Source: JAUVUV01 sp964548275
Lineage (GTDB): Bacteria; Gemmatimonadota; Glassbacteria; GWA2-58-10
Assembly: GCA_964548275.1 (NCBI GenBank)
Contig: CAZJQI010000058.1
Span: 1 to 27,383 of the forward strand
Length of the DNA stretch: 27,383 nt
Reading direction: 5' to 3'
Under the pieces are notes generated by a model, which was not told the origin of the DNA, did not search any database, and worked only from the letters and a program-made list of their open reading frames with translations. Within the stretch, counting starts at the first letter, position 1. Every line of letters begins with the position of its first letter. Of the stretch, positions 16,901 through 24,992 are shown in pieces. The position numbers were made by a program, and so were the translations under genes.

Positions 16901-16989
16901 TGGTGCCGGGGACGGGACTCGAACCCGTACTGAGCATTGCTCAAAGGGATTTTAAGTCCCTTGTGTCTACCTGATTCCACCACCCCGGC
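16901..16989 (-). tRNA. tRNA-Leu (anticodon UAA), CCA encoded
   Basis: The minus strand folds as a class II tRNA. The 7-bp acceptor stem is GCCGGGG/CCCCGGC. The anticodon stem AGGGA/TCCCT closes the loop CTTAAAA, giving anticodon TAA at 16952-16954. A long variable arm (gagcaatgctc) and a T-arm with GGTTCGAGTCC follow. The discriminator A and a genomically encoded CCA are at 16901-16904. The long variable arm with UAA identifies leucine. Confidence 0.97.
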
Positions 16990-17094
16990 AATTCAGAAAG
17001 AATTCCTGATCACGTGCTTTTAAAATATCCCGCCTTAAACCCAAAGTCAACGCAGAATATTCAATCTTCAAGAAAAAAAAGTTATATAATTAAA

Positions 17095-18204
17095 TCAGTC
17101 TTCTGCCACCAGCTCCACCACAGCCTCAATGTGCGGGGTGTGCGGGAAAAAGTCGAACAGGGCCGCTGAGTTTATCGCGTAGTCCTTGAACTTTTGCAAA
17201 TCCGCGCCGAGCTGCCTGATATTGCATGAGACATAGACAATAAGGTGCGGGTGCAGGCGGATCAGCTCCACAATCGTTCTCGGGTTCATCCCGCTGCGCG
17301 GCGGGTCGGTGATTACGGTCAACGGCGCCGGCAGGTTCACGTTTTTAAGTCTTTTGGCATCGAGTTCGGCGGCTGTCACGTTCTGGCAGCCATTGGCCTG
17401 GATATTCTTTTTCGCAGATTCCACTGCCTGGGGAAAGCTCTCGATTATTGTCACCTCGCGGAACAGATCCGCATTGATTATCCCGAAAGTCCCCACCCCT
17501 CCGTAAAGGTCGGCCAGGTGGTGCTCCTTGAGACTATAGGATTTCAAAATACCGCGCACATAGGTATGCAGGGCCGGGACCATCCGGTCATTGTTCTGGA
17601 AAAAGCCCTGGACGTTGAAACTGAATTTATGATCGAGGATATCTACCTCCAGTTCATCGCCTCCCTTGACCACAAAATAGTCCTCGGCAATGCTCACATC
17701 CCGTTTGTGAGGGACATAGGTAACCACAATGTTTTTTGCGCTGGAATGATCTGCAAATGCAGTGATCATCTCGCGGGCCTGCAGCAGCCGGGTCGAGTCG
17801 GCATTGAGCATAAAAGAGATCGAGGAGTCTTCACCAGGGGTTCTGATAACTGCATAGCGGAAAGTGCCGCTGTTTTTCTTCACGTGGAAATAGTCGATAT
17901 CCGTGAAATAATCCCTGATCTCCTTGACAAGGTTGTTGATTGTGTTGTTTGCGATCACGCACTTCTCGATATCGACTATTCTGTGCCTGCTCCCTTTCCT
18001 CCTGAAACCCAATCCTCCCTGGTGGAACACCATATCGACCCTGGTGCGGTAAGAATACTCCTCGCCGTGGAACACCTTGATATCCTGACAGCCGATCGCA
18101 TTTGCAAGGTTATTCCTCTTGTTTTCCACCTGCACCGGGTAGTCGATGTTCTGGGCAGCACATCCACCACACTTGCCGAAATAGCTGCATAAAGGTTCCG
18201 CCAT
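17095..18204 (-). CDS. TrmA/RlmD-family RNA uracil-5-methyltransferase
   Basis: This 369-residue SAM-dependent enzyme methylates C5 of a uridine in rRNA or tRNA (RlmC/RlmD/TrmA family). It carries an N-terminal iron-sulphur site: C6, C12 and C15 in CSYFGKCGGC, plus C82 in IEKCVI. Then come FFQNN, the SAM-binding YGGVGTFG, the DPPRSGM motif, the catalytic Cys C327 in YVSCNIRQL and a likely base E360 in HIEAVVEL. It lacks an N-terminal TRAM domain. The cluster cysteines and compact size recall the RlmC/RlmD-like and archaeal tRNA U54 enzymes, so the target (23S rRNA or tRNA U54) is uncertain. It lies just upstream of tRNA-Leu and 87 bp downstream of the flavoprotein pair, all on one strand. Confidence 0.88.
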   Translation of the reverse strand: MAEPLCSYFGKCGGCAAQNIDYPVQVENKRNNLANAIGCQDIKVFHGEEYSYRTRVDMVFHQGGLGFRRKGSRHRIVDIEKCVIANNTINNLVKEIRDYFTDIDYFHVKKNSGTFRYAVIRTPGEDSSISFMLNADSTRLLQAREMITAFADHSSAKNIVVTYVPHKRDVSIAEDYFVVKGGDELEVDILDHKFSFNVQGFFQNNDRMVPALHTYVRGILKSYSLKEHHLADLYGGVGTFGIINADLFREVTIIESFPQAVESAKKNIQANGCQNVTAAELDAKRLKNVNLPAPLTVITDPPRSGMNPRTIVELIRLHPHLIVYVSCNIRQLGADLQKFKDYAINSAALFDFFPHTPHIEAVVELVAED

Positions 18205-18291
18205 CAGTTTCCCTTTACTCGATTTTGATAATACCTTGGTGAGAATAATCTATCTAGTAAATTTAACGGATAAAAACGGCTGTAGTAAATA

Positions 18292-19575
18292 CTATTTGCC
18301 TTCCCTGCCGGCGTCCCGGAGGAAATCATTCAGCAGGAGATGGAATCCGAAGGCCCTGGTCAATTTTAGAATGAGCGAGGGAGATGAAATTAAACGTTTG
18401 AAGATATTATGGTAGGTATCCTGGGCCGAAACGCTGTCAAAAAGGGCCTGTCGCAGGTTTTGATCATTCTCGGCGACTTCCAGAACCGGGTCGAAAGCTG
18501 AAAGCCTGCTCAGGTATTTGGCCGTCCAGCGGGCAGCCCTGCCGTACCAGAGGTCACCGATCTGCTCGGCGAAATCGCTCTCTATCTGTGAGAGGGCTTT
18601 CCGGCTGACCCCTCTCTCAAGGATATTTTTCGCAGCAAAATATCCGCTGAGGATAGCAGTGTTGATCCCCTTGCCTTTGAAAGGCCGGACCAGTCCGGCA
18701 CTGTCGCCGATAGTGATATAACGGTCGCCGTAAAAGTGCTTTGCCGGGCAGATCGGGAAACTGCCCTTGAATACGTCCTTGACCTGATATGAGAACTTAA
18801 GGACTCTCAAGCAAACCGGGGAGGCGAGAAACTCGCGCAGGGTGGAGGAGGTCACCTTTCGGCCGGCGGCAATGGCGGTAATATGGTTGCCTTTGGGCAC
18901 CAGGGCTGCAAACTCGATTTCTTTGCGCCTGGGCAGGAATGCGTGTATCTGATCGCCGAAAGAGTTGACCAGCTCCTGGCCCGGGTGCATTTTGGTCACC
19001 ACGGCTTCCAGGAAATCAGGCGGTCGGTAACCGGTTTTGTGCTCCAGAGCCTCGCACATCTGTCTATCCAGGCCGAACGCGCCAACCAGGATATCTCCCT
19101 CAAAACTTCCGCTTTCGGCATAAAGATTCACCCTGTCGTCGTTGAATTCCATGTCGGTGACCCGGGTGGGGAAAATATCTACCCCTTCTTTCTGTACCTT
19201 TGCCAGCAGGTAACCATCCAGAAAAACCCGGCGAGTAACCAGCGAAGGCTCCGGATTTGCGGACGAAAAATCGGTGAGATAAATGCTCCGTCTGTCAGTA
19301 TGCAGCCAGTAACCTTTGATCTTGCGCTGGATCAGTTCTTCGGGCAGGGACAGTTCCAGGCAATCCTGCATGATCTGCGCGATCGGGGGGCTGAGCACCC
19401 CCATGCACTGGTTGTAATGCATGCCGAAACTCTTATGCTCGAACAGGGTAACTTTCACCCTGCGCCCCATCCGCGAGGCTTGCCTAACCAGCGAAAGAGC
19501 GCAAGCAGAACCTGCCGGTCCGCCGCCGACTATCAGCACCCGCAGGGGGCCGGAATCTGAAATTGAATCACTCAT
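18292..19575 (-). CDS. Geranylgeranyl-reductase-like FAD oxidoreductase 1
   Basis: This 427-residue flavoprotein has a Rossmann FAD site (VLIVGGGPAGSA, 13-24) and the second FAD motif GDSAGLVRPFKGKGINTAI, typical of the geranylgeranyl reductase branch of the p-hydroxybenzoate-hydroxylase superfamily. That branch includes saturases of prenyl chains and other reductases or hydroxylases. A conserved NQCMGVLSPP (C57) motif follows the FAD fold and is shared with the neighbouring paralogue. The start ATG at 19575 has a ggag-aaagg site and overlaps the end of the upstream gene by eight bases, so the two are probably translationally coupled. No transmembrane helix is visible. The substrate is not predictable; quinone or lipid prenyl chains are possible. 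Confidence 0.82.
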   Translation of the reverse strand: MSDSISDSGPLRVLIVGGGPAGSACALSLVRQASRMGRRVKVTLFEHKSFGMHYNQCMGVLSPPIAQIMQDCLELSLPEELIQRKIKGYWLHTDRRSIYLTDFSSANPEPSLVTRRVFLDGYLLAKVQKEGVDIFPTRVTDMEFNDDRVNLYAESGSFEGDILVGAFGLDRQMCEALEHKTGYRPPDFLEAVVTKMHPGQELVNSFGDQIHAFLPRRKEIEFAALVPKGNHITAIAAGRKVTSSTLREFLASPVCLRVLKFSYQVKDVFKGSFPICPAKHFYGDRYITIGDSAGLVRPFKGKGINTAILSGYFAAKNILERGVSRKALSQIESDFAEQIGDLWYGRAARWTAKYLSRLSAFDPVLEVAENDQNLRQALFDSVSAQDTYHNIFKRLISSPSLILKLTRAFGFHLLLNDFLRDAGREGK

Positions 19576-20947
19576 CCTTTCTTCTCCCCAAGTGTGGCTC
19601 TGAGTTGGCGGTAAAATGAGTTTTCAAGGTTGCCAGAATAATACGGAACAGAAGGAGCGGGTCGAGACAGTGCAGGAAGATTTTCTTATAGGAGGCATCA
19701 CCTGTAAACATGTTCCAGAGAATCCAGCGTAACTTTTTCCTGCTGTGACCGGTCAAACCGTAATCACCCCTGGCGATCTCCAGGTGTGCGCGGGCCATTG
19801 ACGGCAACTGGTTGATACAGTCGTGCACGCGGAAAAGCACCCGGCCCAGAGAGTTGTCCATGCTGAACATTTTCTTGACCCGCTGGGTATAGTAACGGCG
19901 CAGCTTTTCTGCCTGTTCAGGCCCGTATTCTGCCAGAACCTCAGCCGCCAGCTCAGCCGAGCGCAACGTGCTTTCGATCCCATTTTTGTAATATCTCGAC
20001 ACAGCGGAATCACCGATAATCATACAGTGCTCCGCAGCCAGTTCTCTGCCGTCAGAAATGGGGAATAAAGGTGAGCACTCGCATCTGGGTGCTGTGGTTT
20101 CCAAACCCGCGGGAATGTGTTTCTGCACCAGGGGGTGTTGCATAAATTGCTCCAGGTGCGCAGAATGCAGATGTTGCCCAATAAGAGAAACAGTAATGTG
20201 ATTTCGTTTGGGAGTGATTACAGCAAAGCGGATCGGGTAAAGCCTCAGTGCGAAAATTTTTATTTCATTGCCGAACTGTCTCAGAATACCATTGTCATCT
20301 GTGCGAAACTCCGCCTGCAGGGCGCTGCTCGTGCCGGGACTATGGTATCCGAAACCGAGCTTTTCGAACTGAATGCCGATTTTAGAGTTAACACCGAAAG
20401 CTCCCACCACGACATCGGCTCGATACGAACGGCCCTCGTGGTCGATCAGGCTAACCGGATTTTCAGCGCCGCGCCTGATCTCAATTTCCCTGATCAAAAC
20501 CGGTGTCTTTACCGCGCCGCCAGCCAGCGCCTGATCCAACAAAAACTGGTCGAAACTTATCGCGCCTGCCTTCTCCGACACTGGCCCTTGACCGCGGAAA
20601 ACGGTATAGATGTACTGGTTTCCGGGCACGGGAATGAGGAGTTCCCCTCCCAGGGTAATCAGCCGGTAGCTTTTGATCCGGGCCTGAATTACCTGCCTTG
20701 GTATCGACAGTCCTATCTTTTCCATGGAAGCAAGAAGGCCAGCTGAGATCACCCCCTGGCAGAAATTGCAATTAAAGGCTCCTCTGTGCTCGAATTTCTT
20801 CGGCTCGAATATTATCACTTCTACCGGCAGGCCCCGCTCCTGCATCTGTTTATAAAGGCAATGGACGAAAAAAGTTCCGGCGGGCCCTCCACCAACAACC
20901 GCCACCCGCATCGCCCTGCGCCGTTGATCTGAACCCATCGACGCCAT
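19568..20947 (-). CDS. Geranylgeranyl-reductase-like FAD oxidoreductase 2
   Basis: This 459-residue paralogue of the overlapping downstream gene has the FAD motif VAVVGGGPAGTF near residues 15-26, the cysteine-rich FNCNFCQGVIS (C60, C63) and a degenerate second FAD motif, IIGDSAVSRYYKNGIEST. The usual glycines after GDSA are replaced, so FAD binding or catalysis may differ from its partner. I start at the ATG at 20947 because gggagg lies seven bases upstream; the frame is open to 20986. It is first in a probable operon with the second flavoprotein and the RNA methyltransferase. The two could form a heterodimer or act on successive steps. Function unknown beyond the superfamily. Confidence 0.8.
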   Translation of the reverse strand: MASMGSDQRRRAMRVAVVGGGPAGTFFVHCLYKQMQERGLPVEVIIFEPKKFEHRGAFNCNFCQGVISAGLLASMEKIGLSIPRQVIQARIKSYRLITLGGELLIPVPGNQYIYTVFRGQGPVSEKAGAISFDQFLLDQALAGGAVKTPVLIREIEIRRGAENPVSLIDHEGRSYRADVVVGAFGVNSKIGIQFEKLGFGYHSPGTSSALQAEFRTDDNGILRQFGNEIKIFALRLYPIRFAVITPKRNHITVSLIGQHLHSAHLEQFMQHPLVQKHIPAGLETTAPRCECSPLFPISDGRELAAEHCMIIGDSAVSRYYKNGIESTLRSAELAAEVLAEYGPEQAEKLRRYYTQRVKKMFSMDNSLGRVLFRVHDCINQLPSMARAHLEIARGDYGLTGHSRKKLRWILWNMFTGDASYKKIFLHCLDPLLLFRIILATLKTHFTANSEPHLGRRKDE

Positions 20948-21312
20948 GTATCGCCTCCCACGCCTGGCAAAATCTTCTGCTTGCAAGTTCGAGGCTGCCT
21001 GCTGAATTGTCCTTTTTACTCCATGGCAACGTGCACTGATGTTTAAAAACTAAACATCCTTTATTCCATTATACCATGTCCCGGCGGATTCTACCAGATA
21101 AAGTAGGGACACGGCGCGCCGTGTCCCTACGAGTTTAAATTCAAATATCTCATAAAACCTTGTCCCTGAACGATGAATTCATGTGACATGGGATTTCGAA
21201 AGTTATAGATTGAAATCAGGAAATTACTAAAGTGTCAGGTTTGACTGTTTTAAGGAGGTTTTCTCTACGGTTTCAAGCTGCCTAATAATTTTCACTGCGG
21301 ACTCTTTTCAGG
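20948..21312. other. Intergenic region upstream of the flavoprotein operon
   Basis: About 365 bp without a gene. It should contain the promoter for the minus-strand flavoprotein operon. The clear structure is the 28-bp palindrome at 21103-21130. A strong Shine-Dalgarno-like aaggaggt at 21250-21257 is followed by no start codon at a suitable distance. Confidence 0.55.
21103..21130. repeat. 28-bp perfect palindrome
   Basis: It is the gtagggacacggcg arm joined directly to its reverse complement, identical to the palindrome core at 7926-7953. Here it stands alone without the 170-bp flanks, so the hairpin spreads or is retained as its own unit. Confidence 0.95.
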
Positions 21313-21480
21313 ATGAAAAAAGAATGTTTCACCTACAGTTCGGTGATCGATGCACCGGCAGAGGAAGTTTTCCAATGGCATGTCCGCCCGGGAGCATCCG
21401 AACGCCTCAGCCCTCCCCTTGCGTGGGTACTTGCCAGTATGCTGCCTACATTCCCCCTCGGAGCGGGAGGAAAGTTCTGA
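21313..21480 (+). pseudogene. Truncated SRPBCC (START-like) domain fragment
   Basis: A 55-codon frame starts at the ATG at 21313. Its first 33 residues (including VIDAPAEEVFQWHVRPGASE) read like the start of the SRPBCC/polyketide-cyclase-like domain found alone or ahead of TIGR01777 epimerases, where a Pro-Ala-Glu-Glu stretch leads to a Trp-His-x-Arg-Pro-Gly-Ala motif. After RLSPP the likeness stops and the frame ends at a TGA. About 100 residues of the domain are missing. A frameshift or deletion is likely, and the other frames downstream do not clearly continue it. No good ribosome-binding site is present. Confidence 0.45.
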
Positions 21481-21869
21481 CAGCAGGGTCCGCACCGTTT
21501 CCACAATCATCTCCGCTACCGCCGCTCCTCCTCCGGCTGAACTGTCGAAAGGCTCTCGCCCTGATTTGTTGTCCGGTATTGCGACCAAATTTCTCGAACG
21601 GATTGAGGGATTACTATCTCCTTTTCATTCTTGAGCAATTGAATTCTTGAAAATCTGGAGTCAAACGATTAAATTATCGGGAAAAATTTTGAAGGTTATT
21701 TTGATTCAGGTCAAAGGGGCGAAAGCCTGACCCAAAATATAAAAACAGGTCAACTTCTAAATGGTGGATATCAGTTGATATTCTGCGAAAGAAAAGGGAT
21801 TTATACATAGCGTCATAAATTATGGCGCATAACTACAATTTCAGATTTAATACATATTGATAGACAATC
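21481..21869. other. Intergenic region before the four-helix-bundle cassette
   Basis: No supported gene. Several overlapping short frames between 21290 and 21650 have low-complexity Ser/Pro/Arg compositions and look like decay of the SRPBCC gene. An imperfect palindrome (gcgtcataaattatggcgc) is at 21810-21828. The region becomes AT-rich toward the cassette. Confidence 0.5.
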
Positions 21870-22280
21870 GTGTTTGAGGAGACAGGAGACAGTAGTCAGG
21901 AGTCAGGAGAAAGAAAGAGATCACCGGCCAGGAGCTTTCAGAACCTTGTAGTGTGGAGAAAAGCTCATCAATTTGTTTTGAGTGTTTATGATCTGACAGA
22001 AAAATTTCCTGGAACTGAAGTCTATGGATTAACATCCCAACTCAGACGCTCGGCGGTTTCTATTCCGGCGAATATTGCTGAAGGATTCAAGAAAAAAGGA
22101 AAGTCGGATAAAGTACGTTTTCTTAACATTGCACAAGCTTCTTTGGAAGAGTCTCGCTATTATTTGATTCTGGCCAAAGACTTGAGATATTGTGATCCTT
22201 TACCACAGTTAGATCAATTGGAAGAGGTCAGTAAAATACTGGATGCTTATTCAAAATCAATTCTGACTTCTGACTCCTGA
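21870..22280 (+). CDS. Four-helix-bundle protein (IVP/S23, bAvd-like)
   Basis: This 136-residue protein is of the four-helix-bundle family first described from 23S rRNA intervening sequences and related in fold to the accessory protein Avd of diversity-generating retroelements. The core runs from SFQNLVVWRKAHQFVLSVY through LTSQLRRSAVSIPANIAEGF to QASLEESRYYLILAKDL, all typical. The only possible start in frame is the GTG at 21870, since a TAG lies just upstream at 21861. Residues 5-14 are encoded by the left simple repeat, and the last residues and TGA stop (TSDS-stop) by the right repeat. No ribosome-binding site is evident. Molecular role unknown; members may bind nucleic acid. Confidence 0.85.
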   Translation: MFEETGDSSQESGERKRSPARSFQNLVVWRKAHQFVLSVYDLTEKFPGTEVYGLTSQLRRSAVSIPANIAEGFKKKGKSDKVRFLNIAQASLEESRYYLILAKDLRYCDPLPQLDQLEEVSKILDAYSKSILTSDS

Positions 22281-22320
22281 CTTCTGACTCCCTGGATATT
22301 TTAAATGGAGTCAGAAAATT
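21870..22320 (+). mobile_element. Four-helix-bundle cassette bounded by inverted simple repeats
   Basis: The left boundary carries agtcaggagtcaggag (21894-21909) within a run of caggag words. The right boundary carries the inverse ctcctgacttctgact (22274-22289), matching at 15 of 16 positions, within a run of ctgact words; a further ggagtcagaa lies at 22307-22316. The only gene inside encodes the four-helix-bundle protein, and both of its ends fall in these repeats. This suggests a small cassette mobilised in trans, but no transposase or target duplication is visible. Confidence 0.5.
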
Positions 22321-22394
22321 CATATTCTTCATACTCTATAATATTCGCAGTTATTTAAGTCGCTAAGTATAATATCTTAACCGGAAACCCGGGA

Positions 22395-24746
22395 ATGGCC
22401 AAGATTTTAAGTAAACGTACGATAGCTCCTGATACAATAAGCATGGAACTTTTAGCGCCGAAAATAGCGCAAAAAAGGAAGGCAGGCCAGTTTGTCATTC
22501 TGCGGGCGAGAGAAGAGGCTGAGCGTATACCTCTCACCATTGCAATGAGCGATATAGAGAAAGGTTCCATCAGGATTATTTTCCAGATGGTGGGGCATTC
22601 GACTATGGAACTCGGGCAGCTTCCTGAAGGTGGAGAGGTGGCGGATGTGGTAGGGCCGCTGGGCAGACCGACCCACATAGAGAATTTCGGCACTGTGATA
22701 TCTGTGGGCGGAGGGATAGGAATCGCAGTGGCTCTACCCATAGCCCAGGCCATGAAAAAGGCGGGGAACAAGGTTATCGGAATCATCGGTGCGCGAACCA
22801 AAGATTTGCTCATCCTTGAGAAAGAGATGAGAGAGGTGTGCGAGGAGCTATTGGTGTCCACCGATGACGGCACCTATGGGATTCATGGATTTGTGACTCA
22901 CGTACTTGAGACAGTCATTAAAAGGGGCGAGAAGATCGATATGGTCACGGCAATCGGGCCGGTGCCCATGATGAGGGCTGTTTGCGAGCTCACCAGGCCG
23001 TACGACATAAAGACCATAGTCAGCCTGAACCCGATCATGATTGATGGTACCGGAATGTGCGGCGGTTGCCGGGTCTCAATCGGCGGTGAGACAAAGTTCA
23101 CCTGCGTGGATGGCCCGGAATTCGACGGGCATGAAGTGGATTGGGACCTCCTTGTCAGCCGCCAGAGCACATACCTGGATCAAGAGAAAAGGGCCAAAGA
23201 GCTGTTCCCGGAAATACACCCCGAAACAGGGGAGACATGTAAACTGGAATCACTGGCCGAAGTCAGCACTTCCGATTCGGAGAAAGTTTTCCCTGAGCCT
23301 TCCGCCTCCGTGATGAAGGACAAGAAACCCTGGGAGATTCCCCGCCAGCCTATGCCCGAGCAGGATCCCAAAAAGAGGGTAAAAAATTTCCGGGAGGTGC
23401 CCTACGGCTACACCCCGCTTCAGGCAGTGGCCGAGGCCCAGAGGTGCATGCAGTGCAAAAATCCCTTGTGTATCAACGGGCGGGTGGACAAGGAGACCGG
23501 AAAGCTGGAAGGGGGCTGTCCTGTTGAGATAGACATCCCGGGGTTTATCAAGCTGGTCGCTGAGGGTAACTTCCTGGGTGCAGCGCGCAAAATACGCGAA
23601 AAAAACTTTCTACCAGCTATCTGCGGCCGTGTCTGCCCGCAAGAGGAACAGTGCGAACTGACCTGCACAGTGGGTGTAAGGGGAGAGCCGATCGCCATTG
23701 GCAGGCTGGAGAGGTTTGTCGCTGATTATGAAAGAAATTCAGGAAAGATCGAAATCCCGGAAAAGGCCAAGTCAACAGGCAAAAAAGTGGCGGTCATCGG
23801 CTCTGGACCAGCAAGCCTTACTGTGGCCGGGGATCTTATCAAGCTGGGTCATGAGGTTACAGTTTTCGAGGCTTTGCATCGTGGTGGAGGAGTGCTGGTG
23901 TACGGGATTCCCGAATTCCGACTGCCCAAAGAGATAGTGCAGCAGGAGATTGATTGTCTGGAAGAAATGGGGGTGCGTTTCGAGTACAATGCCATTATCG
24001 GCAAACTGGAGACGATTGATGAACTCATAGTAAAGGAGGGTTATGATGCGGTCTTTGTGGGCAGCGGTGCGGGGGCACCCTTATTTCTCGGAATTCCCGG
24101 GGAGAACCTGAACGGTGTTCTCAGTGCCAACGAGTACCTGACCCGCTCTAATCTCATGAAAGCCTATGACGACAATTATGACACGCCCATTGTCAGGTCG
24201 CGTGATGTGGCTGTGGTCGGTGGAGGGAACGTGGCTATGGATTCGGCTCGCACGGCGCTGCGACTGGGCGCTGAAAATGTCTTTATAGTCTACCGGCGCT
24301 CCCCCAAGGAAATGCCTGCCCGGATCGAGGAAATCCATCATGCCGAGCAAGAGGGAGTCCAGTTCAAGCTTTTAACCAACCCTGTCTGTATCCTCGGCAA
24401 CGAAAACGGCTGGGTCAAGGGGATGCAATGTCTGCGCATGAAGCTTGGCGAGCCTGATGAATCGGGCAGAAGGCGTCCGCTGCCTATAAAAGGTTCTGAT
24501 TTTATCATCAATGTGGATACAGTGATTATCGCCATAGGAAACGTACCCAACCCGCTCATTCCCCAATCTTCTCCAGATCTGGATACTGGACGCCACGGTA
24601 CTATCAATGCTGACCCGGAAACCGGCGCCACTTCCAAGCCGGGAGTTTTCGCCGGCGGTGACATAGTAACCGGTGCTGCAACGGTAATCCTGGCCATGGG
24701 CGCAGGCCGCAAAGCAGCACGCGCTATGCACGAATACTTGTCCTGA
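22395..24746 (+). CDS. Fused NfnA-NfnB (NADH-dependent ferredoxin:NADP+ oxidoreductase)
   Basis: This 783-residue cytoplasmic protein joins two enzymes that are usually separate. Residues 1-285 match NfnA (ferredoxin reductase/PyrK-like), with an FAD domain (RIPLTIAMSD), an NAD domain (SVGGGIGIAVALPIA) and a [2Fe-2S] site (C222, C225, C237). Residues about 330-783 match NfnB/GltD, with two [4Fe-4S] sites (C351, C354, C359, C375 and C410, C414, C420, C424), FAD (VAVIGSGPASLTVAGD) and NADPH (VAVVGGGNVAMDSA) folds, and a final GGDIVTGAATVILAMGAGR. The pair bifurcates electrons between NADPH, NAD+ and ferredoxin. Oddly, the first cluster loop has about 12 extra residues between C359 and C375 (INGRVDKETGKLEGG). 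Such proteins may also be labelled bifunctional DHOD electron-transfer subunit/glutamate synthase. It follows the cassette by about 75 bp. Confidence 0.9.
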   Translation: MAKILSKRTIAPDTISMELLAPKIAQKRKAGQFVILRAREEAERIPLTIAMSDIEKGSIRIIFQMVGHSTMELGQLPEGGEVADVVGPLGRPTHIENFGTVISVGGGIGIAVALPIAQAMKKAGNKVIGIIGARTKDLLILEKEMREVCEELLVSTDDGTYGIHGFVTHVLETVIKRGEKIDMVTAIGPVPMMRAVCELTRPYDIKTIVSLNPIMIDGTGMCGGCRVSIGGETKFTCVDGPEFDGHEVDWDLLVSRQSTYLDQEKRAKELFPEIHPETGETCKLESLAEVSTSDSEKVFPEPSASVMKDKKPWEIPRQPMPEQDPKKRVKNFREVPYGYTPLQAVAEAQRCMQCKNPLCINGRVDKETGKLEGGCPVEIDIPGFIKLVAEGNFLGAARKIREKNFLPAICGRVCPQEEQCELTCTVGVRGEPIAIGRLERFVADYERNSGKIEIPEKAKSTGKKVAVIGSGPASLTVAGDLIKLGHEVTVFEALHRGGGVLVYGIPEFRLPKEIVQQEIDCLEEMGVRFEYNAIIGKLETIDELIVKEGYDAVFVGSGAGAPLFLGIPGENLNGVLSANEYLTRSNLMKAYDDNYDTPIVRSRDVAVVGGGNVAMDSARTALRLGAENVFIVYRRSPKEMPARIEEIHHAEQEGVQFKLLTNPVCILGNENGWVKGMQCLRMKLGEPDESGRRRPLPIKGSDFIINVDTVIIAIGNVPNPLIPQSSPDLDTGRHGTINADPETGATSKPGVFAGGDIVTGAATVILAMGAGRKAARAMHEYLS

Positions 24747-24992
24747 AAATTAAAACTTCCCGTGGAAAGCTTGAAATTATTTTAGCTTTGCTTATAGAAA
24801 CACCTCCCAAATTTTTCCCTTCATTTATTGTCCTGTATCAGTATTATATTCCAAAAGGTTAGAATGGGAGAAATCCCTACAGGAATGTGAGTTCCGCTTC
24901 AACCATCGAGATAAAAACATCTATGTTCTGCTTCTAAAAATGTTTAGAAAAAATCCTCTTAACCAGCAAAGCCCCTTATTTTATAATTCGAA

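Noticed and set aside
17245..18192. 315-codon plus-strand frame
   Set aside because: It lies wholly antisense to the well-supported RNA methyltransferase and encodes no recognisable motif.
18883..20746. Long plus-strand frames of 225 and 209 codons
   Set aside because: They are antisense to the two flavoprotein genes, whose motifs are clear; the frames arise from codon bias.
21250..21257. Strong Shine-Dalgarno-like aaggaggt
   Set aside because: No start codon follows at a usable distance and no frame is open there.
21292..21588. 98-codon minus-strand frame
   Set aside because: It overlaps the SRPBCC-like fragment and shows no domain or ribosome-binding site; probably chance in decayed sequence.
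22337..22373. Two tataat-like boxes ahead of the NfnAB gene
   Set aside because: No matching upstream -35 element is present at the right distance, and the region is AT-rich, so the boxes are not distinctive.
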